Assembly: GCA_031288175.1 (NCBI GenBank)
Contig: JAITRW010000029.1
Span: forward strand, 1-64,000
DNA: 64,000 nt
Direction of reading: 5' to 3'
From: Tannerellaceae bacterium
Lineage (GTDB): Bacteria > Bacteroidota > Bacteroidia > Bacteroidales > Tannerellaceae
This document shows, piece by piece, positions 1 to 10,000 of the stretch. Position numbers and translations under genes: made by a program. Each line of letters opens with the position of its first letter. Positions within the stretch are counted from its first letter, which is position 1. Below the pieces are notes generated by a model. The model did no database searches, was not told the DNA's origin, and worked only from the letters and a program-made list of their open reading frames with translations.

Positions 1-3000
1 GCTGCCTTCGCCGAATGTACCGCCCTCGAAAAAATAAACCTCAACGAACTCCCCAACCTCGAAACAATTGGCTCCAGCGCCTTTTTTCGGACGAACTTGA
101 AACACATAAAGATTGACGCTCCCAATCTCAAATACATAGGTGATGGAGCTTTCGCGAAGTCGCAATTGACCTCCTTCTCCTTACGTGCCGCTCCCGATGC
201 AGTGATAGACCAAGGTGCCTTCAGCGAGGCAACCTCTCTCGACAGTATCTGCCTCAAATCCAAGTTCAAGATATCAGGTAAAGCCTTCGAGGGCTGTCCG
301 AATATCCAATCCCTCATCTTCCTCAAGACCCCCGAAATCTATAAGTACAATGTGGTGAATACAGAGGATCCCAAACTCAGTAACCTGTTTCCCTCCTTCC
401 CCCCCTCCGCCCTCCGTGTCTACCTCCCCCACAACGACCTCCACGGCCCTAACCGCCTCTCCAAACTCGACACTTGGGGGCACCCCCTCCTCTCCACCTG
501 GAAGATCCGCCGTACCTCCTCCTCCCAAGAAATCAACGTCGCTGCCGGTGAAGAAGTTCCCCTGGAGTACCAGCTCTACCGCTACGGCTGGCCTCTCACC
601 GCCGACGACCTCGCCAATGCCGACGACGAAGCCACCGCCGCCAACACCTTCGGCGCCCTCCGCTTCCACCACCTCCACACCAGCGCCAACCTTGAGCATG
701 CCCTCATCCTCTCCCAATCCATCGAACACCCCGACCTCGGTTTCGGCAAAGACGCCAAAGGCCTCCGTACCCTCGCCGCCCGTCACGACCGCCCCGACAC
801 CGACCGCGACACCTTCACCCTCACCCTTGACCCCCTCACCTCCCTTGGCGGCGACCAGGGCGTCTACCCCGACACCTTTATCTATACGGTCTCCTCCTCC
901 TCCACTCCCGCCGACGTCTTCGACGTCTTCGAAGACCGCACCCCCAACGCCCAAGGTACCCCCGGCATCCGCTTCGTCGTCATCTCCGACACCGAAGTCC
1001 ATCTCACCCGCCGTATGGTCACCGGCCTGCCCAATTCCGCCCTTGATTACCGTACTCTCACCGACATGGTCATTCCCGCCACCGTCCTATACCAAGACGG
1101 TGCTACCGCAAAGTCCTATACCGTCACCGGCATCGACGATTCCGACTTCGAAGACTGTACCGCCCTCACCCGCATCAAGCTCCTAAATAAAAACGGTATC
1201 ACCGGCGTCAATGAAACCACCTTCCCCGCCCCCGCCGATGACCGGCAAACCAAAACCGTCTTCGTCAACGCAGAACTCATAAACGGTGGCAAGACTGTCC
1301 CCTGGTCTACCGGCTGGGCCGTCAAGTCCGCCTACCAGGTCATCACCCCGGGAGCCAACCCCGACACCTCTTTCACCTTCCGCTACGTTATTGAGGAGAA
1401 GATAGAGATACCCTACCAACTCTGGGATAACTATAAGGATATCGAAATAGCTACCTCGGGACTACTCCCGACGGTCATCCACGAGCCCGCGTTGCTCAAC
1501 GCCTTCACCCCCATCCCCGGCAACCCCCTCACCCTGATGTCCTTGAATCCCCAAGAATTGCACACTACGCTCACCGTCAATCTCCAGCCTCCCGGTTCCG
1601 CCCTCACTCCGATCCCCCTCAGCTGCCGGATAAATGCCCTCGTACCCGTTACCGACACCGTCATCACGTCCCTCGCCGCCGACCGCGACCCACTGCTCAC
1701 CAAAGAATCCGTCATCGTGACGGCGACAGGTCACGAGGAAGTCGACGGAGTGCCCCTCACCCGCCTCTTTACCCCCGACAGCCTCTCCTGGGTCTACGAT
1801 GATGCCCATTTCATCGCCTCCATCGTCGTAGAAAACGGCGTGCGCCAGGGCCATAAGTTGCTCCTTACCCCAAAAAAATACACCCCCGACGACCGTCAAT
1901 TCCCCATCTCCATCGCATACACGGAAACTGTCACCTACTCCCTGACCCTCAAAGCCCCCGTCATTGACATGAAAATAGCCGTTATAGAGAACGAGGGATA
2001 CATCCCTAAAATGGAAGGTGTTCACTATAAACTGTCCGAAGTCCGCCCCGTAAAGCTGCAAGCCACCGTCTACTTCGACAACGATCTCCTCAGCCCTGCG
2101 CTCTACCCCAAAATAGAAGGCCTCACCCCCGACGACACTGACTGGCTCACCTGGCAATCCGCACAAGCCTCCTCCCCCGGTTCTTCCTCCTCGGCAATCA
2201 CCTTCCAGTCCTCGTCAGGTTTCGAAACCATTCTCCTTCCCCACCGTAAAGGTACTGCTCTGGTGAGCTATAGCTTGCCGACACAATGGTCGTCATCCCC
2301 CAGCCCCTCCCTTTCCTTCTCGGTTCCTTATAGTGTCTTCTTCCCCGGCGAGGCAGTCGAAGGTACCCTCCTCCTCTTCCGCGGCACCGACCAGGTAAAT
2401 GATGGAGCCAGCTTATCCCTCGCCTCCGGACAATCCCTTAACTTGCACGCGCAGTTGATGGTAGACAACAGTTACTCGCTGTTAGTGGAAGGCTTCCATT
2501 GGAACTCCACCGGGCCCCCTTATCCTGACAGAGGAAGCCAACGGTTCCATCACCGTGAGAGGTAATCACATACCCGATGAAACTCTTACCGGCCATATCG
2601 AAGTCTCTGCAAAAGGAATCACCACCATCCCACTGTCCACTGCCACCTTCTCCATCTTCCCTTCCTTCCCCGAACTTGAAGAAACCGAACCGGTTATCAC
2701 CGTGGAGGTAAGCGGCAGCGCTAAGTCAGTGCAGGTAGGAGACACCGTATATCTGAAAGTGGTCACGCTCTCCGATGCCTTCCCTGTGGAAGCTACCTAT
2801 ACGTGGATAAGCAGCCATCCTGATACGCTGAAGATAGTACCTTACCCTGGTCGTACAGACACGCTGTCCGTCATGGGTCTGTGCGGATTGTCCGATCTGC
2901 CCGATTCAGTATCTATCATAGCCATCTCATCCGCCGGGGGCCGTGACACCTTCCGCATCCACGTTATCCCTCCTACCTTGTCCATCACCCCCGCCTTAGC

Positions 3001-3772
3001 CGAGGGCCAAACGGAGACGGTGCTCCCAGCCGCCGGTCAGTCCACATTTTCCTTCACTGCCACCACTACGGAGAGCTCCCCGTCACTGGCCCGTCCCCTG
3101 AGCGCCACCCTGAGCGCCACGGCAAACTGGTCATCGGATAACCCCTCTGCCGTGTACATAAACCGTACGGGGAAGATCTTTTCCCGCGACACCGGCCGCG
3201 CCGTCATCACCCTCTTCCTCGTCGGCGCCACCGTCACACGCACCGTCACTGTGCCGTTGCCCACGTTAAGTCTCTCTCTGACAGCGGGTAAAGACACCCT
3301 CTCCATCGAAGCTCCCTTGCAACTCTCCACCCGTATCCTGCTGAACGGTAGCGAGCTGAACCCTGAGACCCATCCTGACGCCGTCCTGTCGGACACCTTT
3401 GCCATTGTCTGGCAATCCCTCGACACCGCGCAAGGATCCCCCGTCACCGTCACGGCCACCGGCCTGGTCAATGTCTTATCGGAGCGTCTGCGTGAAGTGG
3501 TAGATTCCGTACAGATAGCCGCACGCGTCCAAGCCTTCGGCCTCTCCGCCCCCGACACCCTGCGGCTCTATCTCCCCGCCTTACCTTATCCCCCTGCAAG
3601 CCCCATCCCTTTCCCTCCGGAAAAGGATCCCCACGAAACAGAAGTCTATGAAATCTACACCATAGACGGCCGCCGCATCCTCCGCAGTGCAATACCCCCT
3701 TCTCCCCTCCGGCTTTACATCCTCCGCACCTCCCACGGCACCTTCAAACTCCTCCTCCCCCAAAGAGAGTAA
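1..3772 (+). pseudogene. BspA-like leucine-rich-repeat surface protein, 5' truncated and frameshifted
   Basis: The reading frame is open from base 1, so the N-terminus lies outside the window. The first ~110 visible residues are BspA/LRR_5-type repeats (AF..CTALEKI, IGDGAFAKS), with one more LRR stub near bases 1120-1230. A long, poorly recognisable Ig-like region follows. Frame 1 stops at 2565, but frame 2 continues the same kind of sequence without a break from about 2515 to 3772. Removing one C from the C5 run at 2515-2519 joins the two frames into a sensible protein (..WNSTGPLILTEEANG..). The C-terminus (IYTIDGRRIL...TFKLLLPQ, bases ~3650-3765) resembles a T9SS type A sorting domain. The family are secreted cell-surface adhesins. 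The coding strand is very C-rich at third positions. Whether the frameshift is real, phase-variable or an assembly error cannot be decided here. Confidence 0.75.
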
Positions 3773-3829
3773 TCCCCTCTACTGTAACAATCCGCACAGC
3801 ACAGAAAGGTCGGAGGGGGAGGAGGGATT

Positions 3830-4588
3830 TTACAGTTCGAGGCCGAGACGAAGGGCTTGTTGGAGGGTATCCAATTCGCGATGGCGCATTTCCAGAGTAA
3901 CAAGGATGTCCTTTTCACGAGAGGAGGTATGTAGTATCTTCCGGATACTGCCGTTTCGTATAACCAGACGCTGGTCGGCCATGAGGGTCAGCATGGGGTC
4001 GTGAGTGGCGATGAGGACGATTTTTTCCTTGCTGATCAGGAGAGAAAGTGCGCTACGTCGATCAATCCCTGCGTTTTCTATCTCGTCAATAAGGACAATG
4101 GGAGATTCGCTCAGAAAAGCAACGTCGGCGATCATCAGAGAGCGGGACTGCCCTCCTGAAAGGGCAGTCAAGGGCATGTCTGCCGTCAAGGGTTCACCGG
4201 CAAGTTGATTGGCTTGCTGTATAACGGAGGCTACGAGCGTGCCTATTGAGCGGCTAAGGCGCTCTGCCGCCCGACTTTCTGCATGGAGGCGTAGAAAGTC
4301 TCCGACGGAGGCATCCATGACGAAGTTCATGTTTTGGGAAAGTTGTGCGACCAGCTTACCTGCGGTGAGGAAACGTTCTTCCGAAGCGGGTGTGAAGCCG
4401 TCTACCAAAACGTAGCGTCCGGTGGGAGTATCGCCTTGCGCGAGCCATTCGATGTCGGCCAAAAGGCGGCTTTTACCCGATCCGGTAGGCCCTACGAGGG
4501 CCGTCACTGTGCCGACAGCCAGGTCGAGGGAGATGTTTTCGGGCATGCCTTCCTTATCCTTGCCTCCGATGATCGTGATATATTTCAT
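3830..4588 (-). CDS. Solitary ABC-type ATPase, substrate unknown
   Basis: A 252-aa ATP-binding cassette protein. From the ATG at 4588 (MKYITIIGG) it has a Walker A GPTGSGKS (33-40), a Q-loop region around residue 83, an LSGGQ signature (143-147), a Walker B IVLIDE (164-169) and an H-loop His196. All ATPase motifs are intact. A longer in-frame start exists at 4714, but it lies deep inside the rarA coding region and its extra 42 residues do not look like ABC sequence. The chosen start overlaps the rarA 3' end by 35 bp, so the two are probably co-transcribed. No permease or binding protein is adjacent, so it could serve a remote transporter or have a non-transport role. The specific subfamily was not recognised. 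Confidence 0.8.
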   Translation of the reverse strand: MKYITIIGGKDKEGMPENISLDLAVGTVTALVGPTGSGKSRLLADIEWLAQGDTPTGRYVLVDGFTPASEERFLTAGKLVAQLSQNMNFVMDASVGDFLRLHAESRAAERLSRSIGTLVASVIQQANQLAGEPLTADMPLTALSGGQSRSLMIADVAFLSESPIVLIDEIENAGIDRRSALSLLISKEKIVLIATHDPMLTLMADQRLVIRNGSIRKILHTSSREKDILVTLEMRHRELDTLQQALRLGLEL

Positions 4589-5816
4589 AAAGTTTATGTT
4601 CGGCAGGGTTGTCTTGCGGCGTCCAGAGGCGGGTGTCTTTAAGTTGAGGAGGAAAATAGTCCTGGGAGACGTAGTTTCCTGCATAGTCATGTGCATACTT
4701 GTAACCATCTGCATAACCTAAGTCGGACATGAGTTTGGTAGGGGCATTACGGAGGTGCAGAGGTACGGGGAGATTACCCGTTTGATCCACGAGGTCAAGC
4801 CCGTTGCCAATAGCCAGGTAAGCGGAGTTACTTTTGGGGCTGAGTGCCAAATAAATGGTAGTCTCGGCAAGAATGATACGTCCCTCAGGCCATCCTATCT
4901 TGCGAAGCGCATCGAAACAGGCATTGGCAAGCAGAAGGGCGTTAGGGTTAGCGAGGCCAATGTCTTCGGCAGCCAGGATAAGAAGTCGCCGAGCGATGAA
5001 TTCGGGGTCTTCCCCACCGGCAACCATACGGGCTAACCAATAGATAGCGGCATCGGGATCACTACCCCTGACAGACTTGATGAAGGCGGAGATGATGTCG
5101 TAGTGGAGTTCACCGCCTTTGTCGTAAGCGGCGGGATTGGCCTGAAGGCGTTCAACGACTTTATCGTTCGTGATCTCTACTTCCATCGTGTCGCCTTCAG
5201 CATTGATCACCAATTCAAGAATGTTGAGGAGCTTACGTCCATCGCCACCGGAGAAACGCAAGAGGGCATCGGTTTGCGTCAAAGTCACGTTACGCTGGGA
5301 CAAAAAGACGTCTTTTTCCAAGGCTCGATGAAGTAAGGTAAGCAGTTCCTCCTTGCCGAGTGGTTTCAGGATATAGAGCTGGCAACGCGAAAGGAGAGGG
5401 GGGATGACTTCAAAAGAGGGATTTTCTGTGGTAGCACCGAAAAGGGTGACGGTACCTTTCTCTACGGCGCCGAGCAACGAATCTTGCTGGGATTTGCTGA
5501 AACGGTGTATCTCATCAATGAAAAGAATCGGAGTTCCTCCGAAGAAATGTCCGCCTTTAGCCCGCTCAATGACCTCACGCACGTCTTTGACACCGGAATT
5601 GACGGCACTTAAGGTATACAAGGGGACATCAAGACGCCGAGCGATAATCCCGGCGAGGGTGGTTTTTCCAACACCGGGCGGTCCCCAGAGAATGAAGGAG
5701 GGTGCTCGTCCACTATCCAAAATTTTACGCAACACACTACCTTCACCGACCAGATGCGCCTGGCCGACGTAATCGTCAAGAGAGACAGGCCTCATCCGTT
5801 CGGCTAAGGGTTCCAT
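4554..5816 (-). CDS. rarA: Replication-associated recombination protein A (RarA/MgsA AAA+ ATPase)
   Basis: A 420-aa clamp-loader-like AAA+ ATPase that acts at stalled replication forks. Visible motifs are Walker A GPPGVGKT (45-52), Walker B ILFIDEIHRF (97-106) and sensor 1 GATTENPSF (127-135), followed by the MgsA C-terminal domain with DPDAAIYWLARM and the conserved region around ANPNALLLA. Length and N-terminus (MEPLAERMRP) are normal for the family. It lies 6 bp downstream of the S37 peptidase stop and overlaps the following ABC ATPase, which suggests a minus-strand transcript 7115 to 3830. Confidence 0.95.
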   Translation of the reverse strand: MEPLAERMRPVSLDDYVGQAHLVGEGSVLRKILDSGRAPSFILWGPPGVGKTTLAGIIARRLDVPLYTLSAVNSGVKDVREVIERAKGGHFFGGTPILFIDEIHRFSKSQQDSLLGAVEKGTVTLFGATTENPSFEVIPPLLSRCQLYILKPLGKEELLTLLHRALEKDVFLSQRNVTLTQTDALLRFSGGDGRKLLNILELVINAEGDTMEVEITNDKVVERLQANPAAYDKGGELHYDIISAFIKSVRGSDPDAAIYWLARMVAGGEDPEFIARRLLILAAEDIGLANPNALLLANACFDALRKIGWPEGRIILAETTIYLALSPKSNSAYLAIGNGLDLVDQTGNLPVPLHLRNAPTKLMSDLGYADGYKYAHDYAGNYVSQDYFPPQLKDTRLWTPQDNPAEHKLYEIYHDHRRQG

Positions 5817-5822
5817 AGAATT

Positions 5823-7115
5823 CTATAGAGAGAGCCAAGTCTGAAAAGAGGCCAGGACTTTCTTTCTGTCTTTGGGGGGAAGCGTCCGGATACGTGTGGA
5901 GTGATCGCCGCGGGGGGCGATAAAGAGGAGACGGTTAGCTTTGGCAGGAAAATCGGGGATTCGGGAGGCGCTCCAAGGATCTACTTCGCCGTATATAAAC
6001 ATGATCTTGGGGTCATTGCATTCGAGGTAACGATAAACTGTATCGTACATGGCAGCCCGATCGAAAGAGAGTGTTTTCCCGATACTGTCAGGGAGCATGA
6101 CGTGTGTGAGATAGTTTTCACAATGGGGGAAAGAGAGACCGTGCAGTCCTTCGGTATCATAGCCGTAATAACCCATTTCGGTAGCGGCCTGGAAGAAAAA
6201 GGGTTCCATGCCTTGACCGGCGGCAAAATAGTCGGCATCGGCAACGTTCATCAAATGGTTGAAGAGTGTTTCGTCGTCCGCACTCTTTGCGGGAATAGAT
6301 TCGGCGTGTTTTCCCCATTGCCAAAAAGCAAAAGGATATTCGAGGACACAGAAGTCGAGTAGTCCGTCCCAAGTGATTCGGAAAACCAGTCCTTTTTGGG
6401 AGGCATAAGCTTTGAGGTGTTCTATCATTGCCGGACGGCGGGCAAGAATTTGGTTCCGAAACTTATGTATACGATTACGCTCCCAACGGGTACCTACTTT
6501 ACGGAGAAAGTCTTCGTGACGCCCGTCTTCCGGGGCACGATTGAGAGGAGCGACGTAGGAGACGGAAAAAACAACGTCTTCGGGGAACCATGTACGGTAG
6601 AGCAAGGCCGTCTGTCCTCCCTTGCTGATGCCTGTACTGATCCAGGAGGCGGGGTAAAGACCGGCAAGGAGAGTACGGACGTGGTGTAGGTCGTTGGCAG
6701 CGTTCTTGGTGGTGAGGTATGTCCAATTGAGGGTATCGGGGCAGGATTTTAGAAAGTAACGGTGTTCGACGACAATGGTATTCGCATCAAGAAGGGTACT
6801 TACTTCATCAGAGTAAGCTTCCTGCAGGGCATAGTTAGCGCCGTACCCTTCGGTGACAATCACCGTGGGACGTTCTGTCCCGACATGCCCTACGATGACT
6901 CGTTGCAGGAAAATACCGACTTGTCGGCCTTCCCAATCTACTTGCTGACGTACCCAAAGGAGATATTTTTCCTTAAAGGTTGTAGATTGAAGAGGCTCTA
7001 CCTTAACGACATCTCCCAAGGCGGCAAGCCGAGATAAAAGGGTCTCCTGTGCGTTGGCAACAAATCCTGTCCATAGAATAATAAGGACAGCCTGAAACAG
7101 TTGTCTTACTTTCAT
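5823..7115 (-). CDS. Secreted S37-family tripeptidyl aminopeptidase
   Basis: A serine peptidase of the S37 (PS-10) family, which includes the Porphyromonas surface tripeptidyl peptidase; these release tripeptides from the N-termini of peptides outside the cytoplasm. The start at 7115 (MKVRQLFQ) gives a clean signal peptide ending near VANA-QE. It is preferred over the upstream 7133 ATG because the -7 box at 7120-7127 lies between the two. The catalytic nucleophile is Ser164 in GISKGG, with likely Asp379 (GEVDPW) and His405 (GDHSTR). The protein is 430 aa and appears complete. It fits an amino-acid-fermenting lifestyle. The ATG follows the -7 box by 4 nt, so the message may be leaderless. Confidence 0.88.
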   Translation of the reverse strand: MKVRQLFQAVLIILWTGFVANAQETLLSRLAALGDVVKVEPLQSTTFKEKYLLWVRQQVDWEGRQVGIFLQRVIVGHVGTERPTVIVTEGYGANYALQEAYSDEVSTLLDANTIVVEHRYFLKSCPDTLNWTYLTTKNAANDLHHVRTLLAGLYPASWISTGISKGGQTALLYRTWFPEDVVFSVSYVAPLNRAPEDGRHEDFLRKVGTRWERNRIHKFRNQILARRPAMIEHLKAYASQKGLVFRITWDGLLDFCVLEYPFAFWQWGKHAESIPAKSADDETLFNHLMNVADADYFAAGQGMEPFFFQAATEMGYYGYDTEGLHGLSFPHCENYLTHVMLPDSIGKTLSFDRAAMYDTVYRYLECNDPKIMFIYGEVDPWSASRIPDFPAKANRLLFIAPRGDHSTRIRTLPPKDRKKVLASFQTWLSL

Positions 7116-7119
7116 GCTA

Positions 7120-7127
7120 CAAAGGTA
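7120..7127 (-). promoter_or_regulatory. -7 box TACCTTTG for the S37 peptidase
   Basis: Matches the Bacteroidota -7 consensus TAnnTTTG on the minus strand. Only 4 nt (TAGC) separate it from the ATG at 7115, so initiation would fall at or next to the start codon. It lies between the S37 gene and the stop of the upstream di-haem gene. Confidence 0.6.
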
Positions 7128-7145
7128 GCACAAAATGAGGTGAAA

Positions 7146-8672
7146 TCAGATGGCTTTGAGGAAGGCAACTATAGCATCGCGGTCGGCTTTAGGCAACTCG
7201 CGGAAAAATTCTTTACTTGTCATAGCTTCTCCTTCATGCCAGAGGATGGCTTCTTCGTAATTACGGGCACGCAGGTCATGCATCTTATCCTCGTGTCCAG
7301 AGATGACATACATCAGACCCCGACCCCAGAGGGGAGTGGTACGACAGATCTGCGCCCGTCCCGGATTTTTCATCCCCAAGTCGTGACGAAGAAGGTCGGT
7401 GTAGGGATAGATACGCTGTTTGGAGAGTTCGGGCATCGGGGTATAATTATCCCGCGTAGTCCATTCGGGACGATGACAGGCAGTACATCCGGCTTCCTTA
7501 CTGTAAAAAAGTTCTTTACCTCGCTGCACAACGGGATTGTCAAGATTCCTCGCCGCGGGAACGGCTAAGGCGCGATGCCATACCATAAAAGCTTTATAGT
7601 CATCCTCCGTAAATTCCACGGGAAGGTCTTTGGACATGAGGTGGGAATAGATCTCTTCCTGTGTCTGTCCCAAGGACTGCTGCACCTCGGGATCGGCGGC
7701 CATCAATTGGGCATATTTATCGGTGATGTAATGGTAGGTACGTTCGGGGCGGGTCACGTTGGTAATATTCCAGATGGCATTGGCGCCGGGGCCATTATCC
7801 AGTGTACCCCGTGTATGGAGGTAGGTGAAGCGGCCGGGGTGCTTGCCGGGGAAAGGATTGCTGGGGTCTTTCTCCTCAATATCAGCACCGATCAACCCTT
7901 GCGCATAGCCTCTGATCTGCTCTATCTCATATTGTTCCCGATAATCTTCATCCGAGATGGCGTCAATGAGGCCGATGCCGTAAATCCCGATGGTTGCTTC
8001 GAGGGCTACCGCATAGTCATCAATATCAAACTCCGATTCATCAAAGATAATGGACTCCTGGTCAATGGTAACTTTGGGATAAATAAGGGAATAGGAAGTA
8101 CCGTCGGCATACTTGTTTCCAAAGTCATCCACATGCTCTAACCATTGTATATGGATACCAGACTCGTTAATAGGAGGTTCATAAGGAGGAACGGCGCGTG
8201 TTTGAGGCATACCAGTGAAATGGGTAGCGAGAGGCATCCCCGGTTCATTGGGTTTGTAGATGACAAGGAGATAGCAGTTCTTACTGTCGCTCGCATCGTA
8301 TTTGTCAACCCGTTGTCCTCTACCGCCATAAGAGGGGTGACAGGCAATGCAGGAGGTACGGACATAGACAGGGCCTAATCCTGAATAACCCATTCCGGTG
8401 TTTTTCGGTACAAATTTTTTTTCAAAGATGCGTTCCCCACGCATGAACTGAGAGTAGTAAGAGGGATTCTCATCAATAAAGGGCATTGGTTGCCGATAAG
8501 CAAAACGGTTGGCCATAAAGACGGTGCCATTCTCTCCACCGGAGAACCATTCGGCATTTTCGGCATTATATTCTTTCCTGTTTACTTCCTTATTTACAGG
8601 GATATCATCGTCGTCACAAGCGATCAAAGCTATAGCCATAATTGCCAATAAGTAAATCTTTCCGTCTCTCAT
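7146..8672 (-). CDS. Di-haem c-type cytochrome lipoprotein (DUF1111, 'thiol oxidoreductase' family)
   Basis: A 508-aa lipoprotein. The signal peptide ends in the lipobox IALIAC, with Cys19 followed by DDDD, an acidic run of the kind that marks surface-exported lipoproteins in Bacteroidota. Two covalent haem sites are visible: CIACH (108-112) and CTACH (396-400). This domain plan is the DUF1111/DHOR family, often annotated as a thiol oxidoreductase and commonly found beside imelysin genes. The actual substrate is not known; a redox role in metal acquisition is an inference from context. The gene follows the imelysin gene but has its own -7 box (8712-8719) beyond a terminator, so it may be both read through and independently transcribed. 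Confidence 0.88.
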   Translation of the reverse strand: MRDGKIYLLAIMAIALIACDDDDIPVNKEVNRKEYNAENAEWFSGGENGTVFMANRFAYRQPMPFIDENPSYYSQFMRGERIFEKKFVPKNTGMGYSGLGPVYVRTSCIACHPSYGGRGQRVDKYDASDSKNCYLLVIYKPNEPGMPLATHFTGMPQTRAVPPYEPPINESGIHIQWLEHVDDFGNKYADGTSYSLIYPKVTIDQESIIFDESEFDIDDYAVALEATIGIYGIGLIDAISDEDYREQYEIEQIRGYAQGLIGADIEEKDPSNPFPGKHPGRFTYLHTRGTLDNGPGANAIWNITNVTRPERTYHYITDKYAQLMAADPEVQQSLGQTQEEIYSHLMSKDLPVEFTEDDYKAFMVWHRALAVPAARNLDNPVVQRGKELFYSKEAGCTACHRPEWTTRDNYTPMPELSKQRIYPYTDLLRHDLGMKNPGRAQICRTTPLWGRGLMYVISGHEDKMHDLRARNYEEAILWHEGEAMTSKEFFRELPKADRDAIVAFLKAI

Positions 8673-8711
8673 CTGCTTTATGTTGCTTTACGTACTTTAC
8701 AAGATAGGCGG

Positions 8712-8719
8712 CAAAGGTA
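8712..8719 (-). promoter_or_regulatory. -7 box TACCTTTG upstream of the di-haem gene
   Basis: Exact TAnnTTTG match on the minus strand, about 40 nt upstream of the ATG at 8672. It sits just past the terminator hairpin at 8731-8761, so the di-haem gene can be transcribed apart from the imelysin gene. Confidence 0.6.
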
Positions 8720-8730
8720 ATGTAAAATAG

Positions 8731-8761
8731 AAAAAGGGCGTTCCCTCGCGAGAACGCTCCC
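8731..8761 (-). terminator. Rho-independent terminator after the imelysin gene
   Basis: On the minus strand a GC-rich stem (GCGTTC pairing with GAACGC, extended by GGG/CCC with a bulge) is followed by TTTTT and then TCTATTTT. A second perfect 9-bp hairpin (GAGATCACG / CGTGATCTC, 8769-8790) lies just upstream of it, directly after the imelysin stop. The tandem hairpins could also stabilise the 3' end of the porin-imelysin transcript. Confidence 0.7.
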
Positions 8762-8795
8762 TGTCTGTGAGATCACGTAACCGTGATCTCTTTCC

Positions 8796-9959
8796 TTATT
8801 CACCAATCAACACTTCAATTTCGGCGAAGACGTTATCAATTTCGGCGCAGGCTTCTGCAGCGGCCTGCACTTCTTCTCCATTGATCCGATCCCTGACAAC
8901 TTCGTAGAAAGACTTCCCTCCCGTTCCGATAGCACGAATTTTGGCGATGCAATCTTCAATGGCTTGTTTCGCTTTTGCGTCTAATTCAGGATTTTTTGCA
9001 GCGACAAAGGAACTCAGAGAGACTTTCGTCCGTGTATCGTCATCCAATCCGCCAAGGTAAGCATTCTTGATACTCTGAATGTTGTTTTCGTAGTCATCCA
9101 GCGAATGCCAGCTATACCATGATTCCACTTCTTCTACTCTTTGGTTTTCGTAAGGAGAGAGGATTTTGGTCTCCCCTACTTCCCCTGCGATATCCCGAAT
9201 ACCGACAGGAATATCACTTAGAGCAACGGCAAAAGAAGGATACCCATCTGCCGTTTTCATTTTCGTTCCATAATTTGCAAATGCTTGGTGACCGGTCAAA
9301 GCTGCTACTACGGCAAGATTTTCATGGAAAACATCTTTGATGTCTTGGGCGACATGGTCTTCCCCTGCCCAAGCCACATAAGCGAGGACGCAGTCCCAGA
9401 CAAGGGCGTCAGTGACGGCGGTCAGGTATTTCAGTTCTGCTGTCGAAAGAGCACTCACGGGGCGCGCTTTCCCGTCACGGAAAAGGAGGTATTCCGTAGT
9501 ATGGAACCCAATTACTTCGGCATTTAATTCTTCCCAAGCCTGTACACCAGTGATATTTCCGTCCTTTTCTTCAATAGATTCCGTAATTTCTTCCAATATC
9601 AGCGGCCAAGAATCAATGTGCGCATCAATATCAAAGCCGTCTTCACTGACAGGGCCGAAAAGCCAGGCTTCACTCTTTTCCCACCAGATACGCGCTTCCA
9701 TCCAGGCGGTGGCAGCAGCTTGCATATTGGCATCAGAGGGGTCGGTCTTAAGTGCCTGGTTGGCAGTCCTCATTTTCAAAGCAGCTTCGGCCATTGCTTT
9801 GTAAGTAGGGATAACGGTCTTATCCACATAGTTAGCCAGCACTTCCTTTTGCGCTTTTTCATCCGAATCTATATCCGGCTCTTCATCATCGCAAGCCATG
9901 AAACTGCCCATCATGGCAACCAGAACAAGCGTTCCTCCTTTCATCCAAAACTTTTTCAT
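8796..9959 (-). CDS. Imelysin-family (M75) surface lipoprotein
   Basis: A 387-aa lipoprotein with lipobox SFMAC (Cys23) followed by DDEEPD, again the acidic surface-export pattern. The mature part is an imelysin/IrpA-type helical domain: HIDSWP at 114-119 and the family GxHxxE motif as G151-F-H153-T-T-E156 (GFHTTEYLLF). Family members are iron-regulated, metal-binding proteins of the bacterial surface; peptidase activity is doubtful for most. It lies 41 nt downstream of a porin-like gene and upstream of the di-haem lipoprotein, a combination that suggests metal (probably iron) capture at the outer membrane. No obvious promoter lies in the 41-nt gap, so it is likely co-transcribed with the porin. 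Confidence 0.9.
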   Translation of the reverse strand: MKKFWMKGGTLVLVAMMGSFMACDDEEPDIDSDEKAQKEVLANYVDKTVIPTYKAMAEAALKMRTANQALKTDPSDANMQAAATAWMEARIWWEKSEAWLFGPVSEDGFDIDAHIDSWPLILEEITESIEEKDGNITGVQAWEELNAEVIGFHTTEYLLFRDGKARPVSALSTAELKYLTAVTDALVWDCVLAYVAWAGEDHVAQDIKDVFHENLAVVAALTGHQAFANYGTKMKTADGYPSFAVALSDIPVGIRDIAGEVGETKILSPYENQRVEEVESWYSWHSLDDYENNIQSIKNAYLGGLDDDTRTKVSLSSFVAAKNPELDAKAKQAIEDCIAKIRAIGTGGKSFYEVVRDRINGEEVQAAAEACAEIDNVFAEIEVLIGE

Positions 9960-10000
9960 TTTCTTTTTTTTGTTATTGATTGTACGTATAAAAGTTTTCT

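Noticed and set aside
274-1186. Gly/Val-rich antisense ORF (242 aa) and Ser/Pro/Thr-rich frame-2 ORF (256 aa) over the first BspA gene
   Set aside because: Both are compositional shadows of the C-rich coding strand and show no domain or ribosome site.
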